64,000 bases of DNA from Cyphellophora europaea CBS 101466 (taxonomy: Eukaryota; Ascomycota; Eurotiomycetes; Chaetothyriales; Cyphellophoraceae). The notes under the pieces were generated by a model that was given only the letters and a program-made list of their open reading frames with translations, ran no database searches and was not told where the DNA came from. The stretch is taken from assembly GCF_000365145.1 (NCBI RefSeq), contig NW_008481813.1, positions 1,426,001 to 1,490,000 on the forward strand, read 5' to 3'. The stretch's first letter is position 1. Each line of letters begins with the position of its first letter. A program made the translations under genes and the position numbers. Of this stretch, positions 46,012 to 58,000 are shown one piece after another.

Positions 46012-49000
46012 TTAGCAATTGAAGCTCTGGTCATAGTCCGTCATAGCCGGATAACCCGCCCACAGCAGCCTCGCGGAACTATACGTGGCATTCCCCCTCG
46101 TCGCGCACGTCAGCGTCGAATACTTGACACAGTTGTTGGGGCCCTGCCCGGGTTCACCATTCAGGAACGTGACGCCGACGCACGGCCGCACTCCGGGCTG
46201 CAGTTGGTTGTCGTACTCGCACCAGAAGATGCAGTCGCGCAGGCTGCTGGCGACAGTGGAGCCCGCGGTGGCGCCGCTGAATTGGGTGGCGCACTCGATC
46301 TCGTACGAGACGTTGCCGCCGGGTGTGACTCCCGTGGCGCCGTCGTAGTCGAAGTTGTAGCGGTAGCAGATGGGGGCGTTGGTGTTGGTTGCGCATTCGT
46401 CCGGATAGCCGTCCGTGTCGTTAGGTGGGGCGCCGCAGAAGGTTGGAGGTGTGAAGGCGGGGAGCGGGGATGCGGTGGTTGTGGTGGTGGCGCGGGACGT
46501 GGAGGATGAGGCCGGTGAGGTGGAAGCTACTACAGTTGTTGACGTTGTGGATGTGGTTATTGACAATGAAGCTATTCTGGAGCTGGTTGCGACTGTGAGA
46601 GCGCCTGTTGATGTTGCCGCCGAAGATGCCGCATTTGAGGAGCCAGCGGAGGGAAGGGAAGCAGATGGAGATCGTCTGGTTGCGCTTGAAGTACTACGTG
46701 TTAACTCCAGTGAGACAGTGGCGGTTGAGGTGGAAGATCGTACTGGAGGGCTGGGAGGTCCTGGGGATGAGGATGAAATACTCGACGCCGGAGGTGTCGG
46801 TGATACAGCCAAGGTGCTCGCAGCTGTGGACAGAGTGCTGGTAATTGCCACAGCTGAGCTTGAGACAACGGATCTTGCCGAGCTCGTGCTTCTTGGGCCG
46901 CACGCGACGCCATTCGGAGAAGGATAACCGCCATAGATCAAGCGTGCAGCATTTGCGAACGTCTGACAGCTGCTGCCGGTATACGAACGCAGAAGCAGGC
47001 AGTTATTCGAACCACTGGGCTGCAACAGGAACTTGACTCCAATACATTGGAAAGGAATCGCCACATTGTAGAGTGTGCACTGGCTAATGCAGTTCTGGAA
47101 CGTGTTGGCGAATGTGGCGTTGCCGAGCAGTAGTTCGCCCTGGATGTCGTTACTGCATTGAATCTCATAGTTGTAGCCGTCGGAATTGATATTGAGCACA
47201 TCTTTGTCGTAGGTCGGGCACAAAGCAGTGTTAGTCGGAGTAGGCGCAGCCGAAGTGGCAGTTTGTGGACCTGACGAAGGGCTTGATGAAAAAGATGCTG
47301 AGCTGGATTGTGAACTGACGGGTGGCGAGCGAACAATGCTGCTGGACGGGGTAGTAGCTTGAAATGAGCCTGATACCGATGTAGAAAGAATGCTACTACG
47401 CTCAGCGGAGGCGATCCTCGTCGAAGCACTAGTCGTTGTGGCGACGCTAAGCACTGTAGAGCTGCTCACTGCTATGAAGCTGTTCGACAATGTAGCACTA
47501 GCGGATACTGAAGAGAGGCCAACGCTTGACGATAGAATGATTGTTGTGGAACTGCTCACTGCTGCATCACCGCCAGTTGTAGTAGAATCGCCTCCGCTTG
47601 GCGAAATCTGGACTATACTTAAGGCGCTGCTTGTCATTCTGGTGCTGTCTGGCGTCGGGATGCCGCTTATTGTCGTCGGAGTAGACGCGGAGACCTTTGG
47701 GGTAAGCGCAGAAGTTGTCTGCAGAGAATGGCTAGTAGCGAGAGCTCTGGACGTTGCAAATTCTGTCGAGGTTGGAGAAGACGGAGGAATGAAAGTAATC
47801 GAGGGGGCTAACGGGACGTTGACTAGAACAGCTGCTTGAACTGAAGGACCGTCGCCACGCCGAATGGGGCTAACACTGTACTTCAATCTGCAATTCGCTG
47901 GAGATTCATTCTGGAGGTGTGAGCTGGAGGTGTCTGGAAGGTCATCTATACTCACTGCGACGTATTCAACTGCGATGCACGGGATGCCGCTTTCCGGAGC
48001 ATAGGAGCTGCATTCTGAGATGCAACTTGCAAGATCCGGCGCCTCTACCACGGCCAGGTCATTCCCAGGCAAACTAGTGTCGCAAAGGATGAGGTAGTTG
48101 TTGTTGACTGTACCGTCGAATTCAGATTCCGGAGCGCAAGTGGGGACGCCAGAAGAAGTCGGTGCCGGGTAGCCCAACAACGATGAAGTGGAAGTGCTCG
48201 TCGGTGTGGCTGTATCAATGGAGATAGACGACTCTGGGAAGCGCAGCTCGATCGTGTAAACGGACATGGCTTGAATGCCTCCACAAGTCTGGTTGCTGTT
48301 ATCCGGACATGGGCGGTCACAAACCCCTTCAATCAACGGGAGTGAAGTTTCTTTGCCACAGAAGCATTGATTACCTGTGGCTGTTAACCGGCGAATCATC
48401 TGATTTGATCGTATACATACTGAACTGCACGCCCGCGTAGAGGTTTGAGATATCTGATCCAGCGCAGTAATCAACGCATTCCTCTAGTGTAGCTACCGGA
48501 TGTCCGCGTCCTGGGATGACGAGGTCTTCCGGACCGGATCGAAGACAGCCGAAGAATTGAGCTGTGGCTAGCTGGCCGGTGACAGTACTTTGGGCCGGCA
48601 GTGGGGGACGAACAGACGCCGTTGCAGCAGCCGTGGATTCTCGCGTGGTACTTTGATCTGAAGAGCTTTGAGGTTCGTACGGGATTGTGGTACTTGCTCC
48701 CGATACACCAACCGTTGTGTCCGAGCTAACAGTCGTATGCAGCGTCTCGGTCGTAGATGTTGTCTCTGGTGGACGAAGGGCATCTTGTGCGGGTACCGTA
48801 CCAAGTTCGATGAGCCTACAGGCAGTAGGTGGTTGTCCCGAGAAATCGACATTGACGGTTGTATTCAAAAGACAAAACCGGGCCTTTCCTGCGTAGAACC
48901 CATCATTGATCCACTCCAGAGAGCCATTCAGCATGGAGAACGTGCGAGAAACAGGCAACGAGAACGGCGATGCGGCAAAGACCTGGAAGGGCACCAATCC

Positions 49001-49375
49001 AGATGTTGATACATGACCAGCAATACTTCGCAGCTGACCAGCAACAATCACATACTGCGCTGCCTCCTCGGGTTCGTTCGTCAATGTTCCGTCGTTGTCG
49101 AGGAATTCGACATCGCGCTTGGTACCGCCGCTGCTCTGTTCGACGAAAACGAGGAAAGGCTCGCTGGTTGGCCTGCATAGGATGTCAGGGTGCGGCCGGC
49201 AAGTCTTCAATGTTACTCACACGACTGGGCCCGATGTTGTCGGGCTTGAATTGATGACGGTGGTGGGCGCTATTGAACAGTATTCTGGATACTCAAAGAC
49301 CGTGGTACCGTATCCGAAGACAGCCTTGGAAAGACTCGCTAGCGCCCAAACGCCGATGAACAAAGGCCTCCCCAT
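46012..49375 (-). CDS. Large secreted WSC-domain protein with repeated Cys modules
   Basis: Three exons, 49375-49221, 49172-48421 and 48374-46012, with introns of 48 and 46 nt in frame; the product is 1089 aa. A signal peptide starts at MGRPLFIGVWALASLS. An N-terminal beta-rich region (~53-175) with FSMLNGSLEW resembles an uncharacterised domain often found before WSC in fungal secreted proteins. The WSC domain is at about 258-345 (FFGCL...CVDYC...NQCFCG...CPDNSNQTCGG) and spans intron 2. Then come three copies of a Cys module (~394, ~704, 993), each with Y-x-I-x-C, Cxx(E/Q/W)C and PC/QC-xxV, separated by long Ser/Thr linkers that are probably O-mannosylated. No C-terminal membrane segment or GPI signal is seen. 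WSC domains bind glycan, so a wall or extracellular role is likely. Confidence 0.88.
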
Positions 49376-50468
49376 GGCGTCGATCAGCTTACCGTTAGAG
49401 TTCAAACCTAAATGTTGCTGTCGCCATTGCCGACAATCGCCGAGCAGGCGTAAGGGCATCGAGCCCAGCGCGTGGAGCATCGACCACCGCAAGCGCGTGG
49501 AATGATAACATGGCCGCAAGGAGTGGAATGTATTCATTTGCCGGCGATAGTACTTACTTGAGACGAAAATGCGTCTGGCCCACGAGTCAGAGCGATCACT
49601 TGGTGTCAAGGCATCGTAGGATGTGCAAGAATGGAACTCAGGACTTCTTCCACCTGGTCATCACCGTCAGAACCTCTGCGGATCCTGCTAGGCAGCATGA
49701 GCGCTGTTCTGGTGAGACATGAGATGGCTCTCCATGTTGAGCGAATCTCACTCCAGCACAACAGCTTGGTCCGTAAGAAGCGATCTCATGGCAATCAAGT
49801 AGCCCGGTCGCAAGAGGTGGGTAGACGGCACACAGCTCGACCGTGGCGAGCGAAGTCATTGTGTACGAGTGGATGCCAGGTCATGACGCCTAACCCTAAC
49901 CCCACACAACGCATTCGGGGCTAGTTGTACCTGCCGTGGGGGCTAGCTTTTGCCTAAGCGAACTTTTTCCTGTACTGCCCTCGACAAGGCGCACCAGGGC
50001 TCACAGCTCACTTCATCTCAGCTTGATCGCAATGCCGGATCCGCGAGCGAGTCCCAATGATGCAGCGTTGACGACGACTAACGACGATTCTCCTCCCGGT
50101 CTGTCTCTTGCACTGGACGAGGTATGTCAGCGGTAGCGCGTACAGCTCTATCGGAGCTATTGCTGCCGCTGTCGTGGTAGGTCCATTCACAGTACACAGC
50201 CCCTGATGGGCTGTAAAGCCCAAATCACTACGCTTCTGGTAAATAAAGTATGGCCAATATTTTGTTTCTTGCTTGAAATAGCTGATACTGCCTTGCTGGC
50301 CCACCAAGTACCCAACCACGGTACTTTGATGCTTGGTACCCACCAGCTAGAAGCCGCCCATACTCACAGCCATGGAGGCTCAAGTCGTCTATACCGTGGC
50401 TTCTGTCCCCTTCTTCCTCTTCTTCTTATTCTCCATACTTCTAGTGTTACACCTGTCTGTCGTGGCCG
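49376..50468. other. Divergent intergenic interval
   Basis: Promoter space for the WSC gene (minus) and the RBR gene (plus). It holds a two-unit telomere-like sequence at 49888-49902. An ATG at 50372 in a strong context opens a 62-codon frame that overlaps the RBR start in another frame. Confidence 0.4.
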
Positions 50469-53234
50469 ATGAGATATCGGAAAAGTTCACCAGGAACAAA
50501 GGTCAGCAACATGGAGTCTCTACGAATCCCGAATGCCTGGACAAGCGTCATTTGTGCTGACAACAGCGCCGATACTCTGTCACCTCTGTGGGCAGAACGA
50601 TCTCCGCCGCTAGAGTTGACACAGGTCCCCGAACTTACAAATCCGCCGGAGAAGTTGGCTCAGATCCTTCAGTGGTCACTATCACGTTATCCTCCTAGAT
50701 GCCAGGATCTGCCTAAGCGCCGACCGGCGAGTCCCGCACAAGAGGATACGCAATCACCTATTGCAGAAAATCTGCCGTCGACTGGGTCCAAGAATGACCT
50801 GATTACAATTACCCTTTGCAAGATTGCTGCTCTTCGCCATCATAAACAGCAGTCTGGCACCACGAAGCTCGCAAAGAAAATCGCAGCTGAACCGACTTTG
50901 GAATGCACCAGCTGTTTTGACGACCTGCCAGAATCAAGCCTCATTCGCCTCAAATGCACTCACTACTATTGCAAGCCGTGTCTAGCGACTCTCGTGATGA
51001 CTGCGATCCACAACGAGAGTGCATACCCACCAAAATGCTGCCTGACTGAGATTCCCTCGGCCACAATCATCATTCCCCTGGATCAGAAGCAAAGGGACAC
51101 GTACAAGAGCAAGGCGGCTGAATATTCAATTCCGACCGACAAGCGTTGGTATTGCCCCGAGGCTTCCTGCGCAAAATGGATCCCGCCTTCCAAGCTTCGC
51201 TCCAACAGCCACAAGTGTCCACACTGTAGTACCAAGGTTTGTATGCAGTGTCGGGGCAAATCTCACGCCCGGAACGCAGAATGTCCACAGGACCAAGGCC
51301 TCGAGGCTACTATCAACGTTGCAGAGGCGCATGGATGGAGGCGCTGCTATAAATGTCGCACGATGGTCGAACGCACGATGGGCTGCAGACATATCACCTG
51401 CAGCTGCGGGGGGCAGTTTTGTTATGTGTGTGGTGCCCGATGGAGGACGTGCCAGTGCACCGAAGTGGATGAAGCAGCACGTCAGGCTAGATTGGAACGT
51501 CAAAGAGCAGCATACGCGGCTAGAGACCAAAACGAAGACGAAGAGATGGAGAGAGCTTTGGCGGTCATTCGTGCTATAGAAGCACGCGAAGCTGAAGAAC
51601 GTCAGAGACGCGAGCAAGAGCAGGAAGCTGCTCGGCGAGAGGAAGAGGAGCAGCTGGCCCTGCTGGAGCAGGAACGCCAACAAGACGAAAGACGTCGACG
51701 TCAAGAAGCCGAAGCGTTGGAACGGGAGTTAAGAGAAACCTTGGAATTGAGCATTCGATTGGAGAATGAAAATCTTGTGCAGGCCCTGACTGACACGATT
51801 CATCACCAACACGTCAGTCTAGACGATCATCAAGGCCAGCAGGAGCAGACACTGGTGTCATCTTATAAAGATTTCAAGACGGAGCATGCGAGCAGAGAAA
51901 CCAAGCTTGCGGCCAACATAGCAACAGCTCTGGAGAAGAAGCTAGCTATCATCAATGCCACACATGATGCGGCGCTCCAGAAGCTCGCTATGGAGCACGA
52001 GGCACAGGAAGATGACCTGTTCATGCAAATTCAGGTCCACTTGCGTGGGAAGCCAAACAAGGAGGCCCGCGAGCAGCGGATGCAGGAAGAACTTCTCAGA
52101 CAGCACAGAACGGAAGAGGCCAGCCTGGAAGAGGCCCTGGACCGCGATGTCAAGGAAGCGCGAGATTCAGCCGACCAAGAGACAGAGCTTCTGAGGCGTG
52201 CAATGATCATCAAGCTCGAAAGAGCAAGAACGCAATTCCATCACGACATGGCTCGACTTGTTGCCAAAGTCGCAGCGGAGCGCAAATGGTTCTTCGTTGT
52301 TTCAGAAAGAAGGGTGCTGATGGCCACTGAGCATACCAGAATTGTTTATGAAGAACTGAAAAAAGGCGTCGAGCCGGTGGGCTTGAGTGAAGATATGGCG
52401 AGTGCCATCCAGCCACTGCCCTCGCTGCAGGTTCTGCCTACGGAGCTCGAGTCCTACAGCTCCCTACAGCATACACCCGTCGAGCTTGAAGCGCCTTCGT
52501 CATTCTCCTCTGACAATCGTGGACCTCCAAGCTCCGGGAGCTCTTACACCACAACCAGCAACTACAGTTTCGTGTCCGTCGAGGAGTGTAAGGCCGACAA
52601 CACCACCACGCCTGCGACACCAGCAGTCTCAATACCCATCATCCGGCGGCCCATGCCACGCAACCCCACCCCTCCGAGTCCATCCTTCCCACGCAACGGT
52701 CCGGCCTTCGTCGCCACGAAGCCAGGAGAATCAAGCAAGCCCGTCAAATTCACCCACATACCTGATGTGGCGAGGCCGCCTACGCCGCCAGATACGCCAT
52801 ATCAACGATCACCCCTAATGCCGTCTCGCTGGCCTCTTCCTGAGGCTTCACCGTATACCACCAACCCTCGCACCCTCCCGCCACCATTGGCAGCCGCACA
52901 ACCGTATGCTCCAACCACCAAACCAACACGTTCCGCAGCCCCAGAGCCGCATGCCTGGTCATACTACAACCCCTTACCGCCGAGCAAGAGCAAGACTCAG
53001 GACAAAGGCAAGACCAAGGACAAGGCGAAGAAGATCGAGACACCAATACCACCCTCACAGGCATGGAATGTGACACCTTCGATCTCCTCTGACGGCAGTA
53101 GTAGCCTCTCCTTGGCCTCCGGGCCGGAAGCCAAGGCGAGGAAAGCCAGCCGCTGGCCGTTCCGGAGCAAGAAGCTCACGGATGAAGAGATCAAGGACCG
53201 GCTGCGCAATTTGAAGATCGGTGATGCTCTCTAG
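50469..53234 (+). CDS. RBR-type (RING-IBR-RING) E3 ubiquitin ligase
   Basis: Single exon, 921 aa from the ATG at 50469; a second ATG at residue 15 (MESLRIPNAW) is an equally good start. RING1 covers about 146-191 (CTSC...CTHYYCKPC...KCC). The IBR zinc domain covers about 210-272 (WYCPEASC, CPHCSTKVCMQC). RING2 covers 293-330 with the GCRHITCSCGG element; Cys311 fits the catalytic cysteine that accepts ubiquitin from E2. Directly after RING2 is a Glu/Arg/Gln-rich region, ~335-640, predicted to be a long coiled coil, followed by a Pro/Ser-rich, probably disordered tail with many TP/SP sites and a Lys-rich patch (~845-860). RBR ligases use a RING/HECT hybrid mechanism. Substrate and pathway are unknown. 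Confidence 0.9.
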   Translation: MRYRKSSPGTKVSNMESLRIPNAWTSVICADNSADTLSPLWAERSPPLELTQVPELTNPPEKLAQILQWSLSRYPPRCQDLPKRRPASPAQEDTQSPIAENLPSTGSKNDLITITLCKIAALRHHKQQSGTTKLAKKIAAEPTLECTSCFDDLPESSLIRLKCTHYYCKPCLATLVMTAIHNESAYPPKCCLTEIPSATIIIPLDQKQRDTYKSKAAEYSIPTDKRWYCPEASCAKWIPPSKLRSNSHKCPHCSTKVCMQCRGKSHARNAECPQDQGLEATINVAEAHGWRRCYKCRTMVERTMGCRHITCSCGGQFCYVCGARWRTCQCTEVDEAARQARLERQRAAYAARDQNEDEEMERALAVIRAIEAREAEERQRREQEQEAARREEEEQLALLEQERQQDERRRRQEAEALERELRETLELSIRLENENLVQALTDTIHHQHVSLDDHQGQQEQTLVSSYKDFKTEHASRETKLAANIATALEKKLAIINATHDAALQKLAMEHEAQEDDLFMQIQVHLRGKPNKEAREQRMQEELLRQHRTEEASLEEALDRDVKEARDSADQETELLRRAMIIKLERARTQFHHDMARLVAKVAAERKWFFVVSERRVLMATEHTRIVYEELKKGVEPVGLSEDMASAIQPLPSLQVLPTELESYSSLQHTPVELEAPSSFSSDNRGPPSSGSSYTTTSNYSFVSVEECKADNTTTPATPAVSIPIIRRPMPRNPTPPSPSFPRNGPAFVATKPGESSKPVKFTHIPDVARPPTPPDTPYQRSPLMPSRWPLPEASPYTTNPRTLPPPLAAAQPYAPTTKPTRSAAPEPHAWSYYNPLPPSKSKTQDKGKTKDKAKKIETPIPPSQAWNVTPSISSDGSSSLSLASGPEAKARKASRWPFRSKKLTDEEIKDRLRNLKIGDAL

Positions 53235-53359
53235 CGCGAATGCTTCCATTGCTGTGTATTGGACAATATGGAGAGGTGGGGAAGGCGAAGGGAATGCGTC
53301 TTGTGTCAAATAGCTTTTTTCCTTATCTAGATTGTCATCCGTAAAGTGAAGTTGCTAAA

Positions 53360-54408
53360 TCAGTAGTCATAGAAGCCTTTCCCACTCTTCTTTCCTAACC
53401 AGCCGGCATCCACATACTGCCGTAATAGTACACTTGGCCGGTACTTGCTGTCGCCCAGTCCTTGATGCAGCGTCTCCATGATGGCCAAGCACGTGTCCAG
53501 ACCGATGAAATCCGCCAGTTGCAGGGGACCCATGGGCACGTTCGTACCGTTCTTCATGATATTGTCAATGTCCTCTTTCTTTCCAACGCCGGTTTCCAGA
53601 CAGATGATCGCTTCGTTGATGTAGGGCATCAGGATGCGGTTTGCCAGGAAGCCAGGCGAGTCAGCCGAGACGGAGGCCACCTTGCCCATGCGCTCGCAGA
53701 ACGCGACGGCGCGATCGACGGTTTCTTGTGATGTTTGAATCCCAGAGATGATCTCCACACCTTTCTGCACGGGGACCGGGTTCATGAAGTGGGTGCTTAC
53801 TACCCGCGAGCTGGCACTCATATCCTTGGGATCTTTTGTGGTTGCGGCCGCGATCTTGGTGATGCTGATGGATGATGTATTGGTGGCCAAGATGGCATGC
53901 TTGGGGCACACCTCGGCGAGCTGCGCGAAGATCTTTTCCTTGAGCGCGGGAATCTCTGGCACGGCCTCGATCACCATGTCGACGTCGGACAGATCCTCCA
54001 TTTTAAGTGTGGGTGTCAGGCGTCCGCGTGTCTCTTTGGCGATCTCCTCCGTGATTTTCTGCTTCGAGACATCTTTGGCTAGGAGCTTGTCGGCGAAAGC
54101 GAGGCCCTTGTCCAGCGCCGCTTGCGAGGAGTCGACGAGGGTTACAGGAACGGAGGCTTTTTGGGCCGCAACAAGAGCGATGCCGAGACCCTGTGTGGTT
54201 TTGCGTCAGTGACCATTCATCTGCGTGGAGTTGAACGGTGCCTTACCATCTGTCCCGCGCCCACGACGCCCAGCTTCTTCACCTCGAACGCCATTGAAGG
54301 GGAGGTTGAGAACTGGCGGTTGATTGATGCCAGCCGCTGCGTTGCGGACGAGACTGTTGGTTTGGGCGTCGACATGAGGCGGCTCGATAGCCGTGCGAGC
54401 GAGGCCAT
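53360..54408 (-). CDS. Mitochondrial 3-hydroxyacyl-CoA (3-hydroxybutyryl-CoA) dehydrogenase
   Basis: Two exons, 54408-54247 and 54190-53360, with a 56-nt intron (GTAAGG...CTGAC...ACAG, phase 0) that cuts between Met and Gly of the dinucleotide motif; the product is 330 aa. Residues 1-38 are rich in Arg, Ser and Thr without acids, a mitochondrial presequence (RQFSTSPSM cleavage-like end). The NAD-binding motif is VVGAGQMGLGIA (~48-59). The catalytic region includes ATNTSSISI and THFMNPVP (the His and adjacent Asn-Pro of the family). The C-terminal domain has DSPGFLANRIL and PMGPLQLADFIGLDTCL, ending in GWLGKKSGKGFYDY. It oxidises (S)-3-hydroxyacyl-CoA to 3-ketoacyl-CoA with NAD+, in short-chain beta-oxidation. 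No hydratase fusion is present. Confidence 0.95.
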
Positions 54409-55045
54409 GAATATTGCTGAGGTGAAGCACGCTATGCAGTCAACTGCAGTGAAGTACTTGTCGCAATGGCTTGAAGTTTTGTGTTGGAGATCGGAGCATA
54501 TCGTAGCTCAGTTACGAATGACGCACCTAGCTGCGGCAGGCCTCGGCTCGCAGTCTTGGCGCAATCCTATCGATAAGTACAATATCTTGCAGTGGGTCGT
54601 TGTTGGTCTACCCAGTATTCACACTTCATTATTTGTACATCTGGTTCGTACTGTGTAGATCTATTGCTTGAACTCACTGCATGTACGCGGTCGTGCTAAT
54701 GGAATTGAATGGTAAAGTCGGCAGTCATGTTGACAGCATCTAGCAGCCTTCAATGGCTTATATATAGCCCGCAATCAGGATCACGATGGCGCCGTGTTCC
54801 CCGTCACTTCGCCGTAGACTTGAAGAGTGATGCTCGCGAAGCCTTCAAGCAGTGGTGAAAGCATGGCTATACTCCCGAAAAGCTCAAGCGCAGCAAGGGA
54901 AAGAGCAGCGCTTGGGCTTGGCAGGCAGTAGAAAAGGTGGGTCCACGCGACCGCGTTTCGACGCGTCCTTTTGGCGATTGATCAACTGCAATTCCGAATT
55001 AATTGCACCACATTCTACAAATGCTCTGCTAACGACACAGCTCGC
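54409..55045. other. Divergent intergenic interval
   Basis: Promoter space for the dehydrogenase gene (minus) and the TOF1 gene (plus). No additional supported gene is present. Confidence 0.4.
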
Positions 55046-58000
55046 ATGATGGAGGAGGACACGCCCTTCACGAAGGCTCAGGTTATCGATCCGGAAGTCA
55101 GAGCCTACGTGTACAGTCTCGTCAATGCCGTAAGTCGAACCTGCACTGACCTGGTCATACACTGCTGACATATATGGTAGCTTGGTGGAAGCAGCGCCGA
55201 CGAAGACGGTCGCTATGTCCTCGGTGACGATGCCCTAGCCTGCTTGCGCGATTTGAAGAGATGGCTGAAGCTATACGACGAGAAATTGAACAGATTAGAC
55301 GTCGCGCGATGTCTGGCCGAAGCAAAACTCGTAGGAGGTGACCTCCTCCCGATCCTCGCCTCCTGGGCCGACGACGGGAAGACCGACAGAGTCAAGTCAA
55401 GAGTTGCTTTGGCGTGTTTGGAATTGCTGGTCCCCTTGACATGGCCATTGGAAACAACTGGCGAGTTGACCAAGAATCACACCCGACACACTCCATACCT
55501 GCAGCAAGCGCAAGTGCTGTACAAGGCCGGAATATTGAGCTGGGACACAAGCAGCATTCTACGCCAAGTTGTACGCATAGGTCTCCCATCAATTGCCTTG
55601 TCGCGAGACGAGCGCACGAGTCGAGATGATGGCATCATTAAGCTGGTGCTCTATCTGCTCCGAAACGTTGCAGCAATTCGACAAGTTCCGAATCTCCCAA
55701 GTCAGGGCCTCGAAATGGAAGTTTCTCGCTCTGCTACGATCGAAGCCTTCGTGGAGCAAGACGTATTTGCATTATTGCTCACTATGTGCTCAAATATGGG
55801 CGAAGATTTCAACCTGCAAGACGTTATTCTTCTTGAGATTCTATTCAACTTGATCAAAGGTGTCAACGTGCACAAGCTGTGGATGACCAACGCACAGCGT
55901 GCAACGGCCAACATATCGGACCTTCGGGCGTCTTTAGCCACCGAAACAGCCATGGAACGAGCGGCAAAGAAGCACGCGCCGTCACGGCACAATCGCTTTG
56001 GAACGATGATCTGGGTCAAGCGAGAAGACCATAAGACTTCTGCTTTGTCAGGACAGGACAACTTGCAAGAAAACAAAGCATTGTTCAACATGGACCAGTC
56101 GAAGAAATGGAGCAAGCCTCGGACCAAACAGAAGGATATGCAGCATACCATGCACGACTTCAATCGTTTCGAGGAAGTCACCGATTCGGCGACCGAAAAG
56201 CTGCGCAACTTCGTGGAAGAATTCCTTGACTCCGGCTTCAATCCACTGTTCACCCACCTTCGCAAGGCTATTGAGCGAGAAGCGGACCGCCTTCTCGAGG
56301 TCAACTACCGCCAGTTCTTCTACTGTGTTTCATGGTTCCTCGAAGCAGAGCGAACTCGCCGAACCATGAATAAGAACGAAGTGAAGCCTGCGAACGTGAC
56401 TACAGCCGGGTTCGAAGTTGAGAGCTATGGCCTAGTGGCAGCCGTGCTCAACCAAGAAACATTCATCCTGTTGAACCGCTACATGCAGACTTCCCTGGAC
56501 AACAAGGAATGGCAGGATCTCAACGCAGCAATGCGATGCTTCACACAGATTCTGCACACGGTGCAAGAAATGGCCGCCAGTCCACTCGAGGACGACCAAG
56601 AGATCGCAGAGAATATCCAGAACCGTATCTTCTTCGAAGAGACGACGCACGACCGCATTGTCGGCATCCTGAGAGGCTACAAGGATCAAGGCTTCGGCTA
56701 CCTGGACGCGTGCACAGAGCTGGCGCACAGCTTTTTGCGGATGCTGGAGCGCTACTCGAAAGAGAACGCCGACTTACAGATCCGCTCGCGACGAAAGGCG
56801 CGGCAGAAGAAGAAGGCAGAGACGAAAGCGCAGCAAGGCGACGGTGACGGCGAAGCACAGGACGAAGATGTGGACTCGGAACGTGAGGACATCCAGGACG
56901 TAGCGCAGGTCTCACGGGAACGAAAGTTCGACTTCAAGCGCTTCGCATCAAAGTTCGTCAATCAGGCATCGGTCAATACCTTCACGGCGCTGCTGAGCTA
57001 CTACCGGGAGCTCAACACGGAACAGCTCAAACGGGCGCACCGCTTCTTCTACCGGTGCGCCTTCAAGCAAGATCAGGCGGTACTCCTGTACCGAGTAGAC
57101 ATCATCGCGCTTTTCTACCGTGTCGTTCAGGGACCCGAAGCGCTCGACACCAGCAGCGCCACAGGAAAAGACTTCGCCGAATTCAGCAAACAGCTGTTCA
57201 AGAAGATGACGAAGAAGCTGGATCAGCGACCGGAGTTGTTGGTGGAGATGCTCTTCAGCAAGATCCCGTCGACACTCTTCTACTTAGAGTACGGCCACGA
57301 AAAGCAGACCTCCGCCGCGGCAAGAGCACCAGCCGAGCTTGAGGTGCGGCCTTCACTCGGTCGAGACGTGCGCGAGCAGATCGGCATCGTGGTGACAATC
57401 CTGCTCAAGGACGAGAAAGCCCACTTTGTGCAGTGGCTGAAGGGTGTGCTCCTGAAAGGCATCGAAGAGAGATCGGCTTGGGCTCTGGAAGCAGAAGCGA
57501 GACAGGACGCAGCCATCGCTGACGCAGCGAAGACGGGCGAGGCTCCCAAGGAGATCGAGACCGGCACACCATCTTATATCGCCGCACGACCTACGACTGA
57601 CGAGATCCGCACCGCCATGTTCAAAAACGCCCGCCTCAAGCTGCTGATGACGCTCTGCGGTCTCGAAATCCTCGGCGACGAAGACGTCCTCGGCGCGCCG
57701 TGGATTATGCCCGGCTCCCTCACCGCCGCGCAGCTACGCGACTCCAGATCCGCAGTCGAGGACTTCGAAACCACGCCCTGGCAAGGCGAGGACCCGGAGG
57801 TCGACCCACAAGACATGCTCCGCCGCGTCCCGAAGGAATCCACCGCCGGCGGCGACGCCTCGTACGCCTCCGGCGGCGCAGGCGCCGGCGCCGGCTCCCC
57901 CCGCCGCGATGCCTTCATCGACGACTCCGAGGGCGAAGAGGACTTTGAGTTCCCGGACAACATCCGCGCCAAGCCCAACAAGCGAGCCAAAGCACTAGAC

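Noticed and set aside
45435..46034. 199-aa minus-strand open frame
   Set aside because: Its middle is translated microsatellite (Thr-His repeats) and the rest has no domain.
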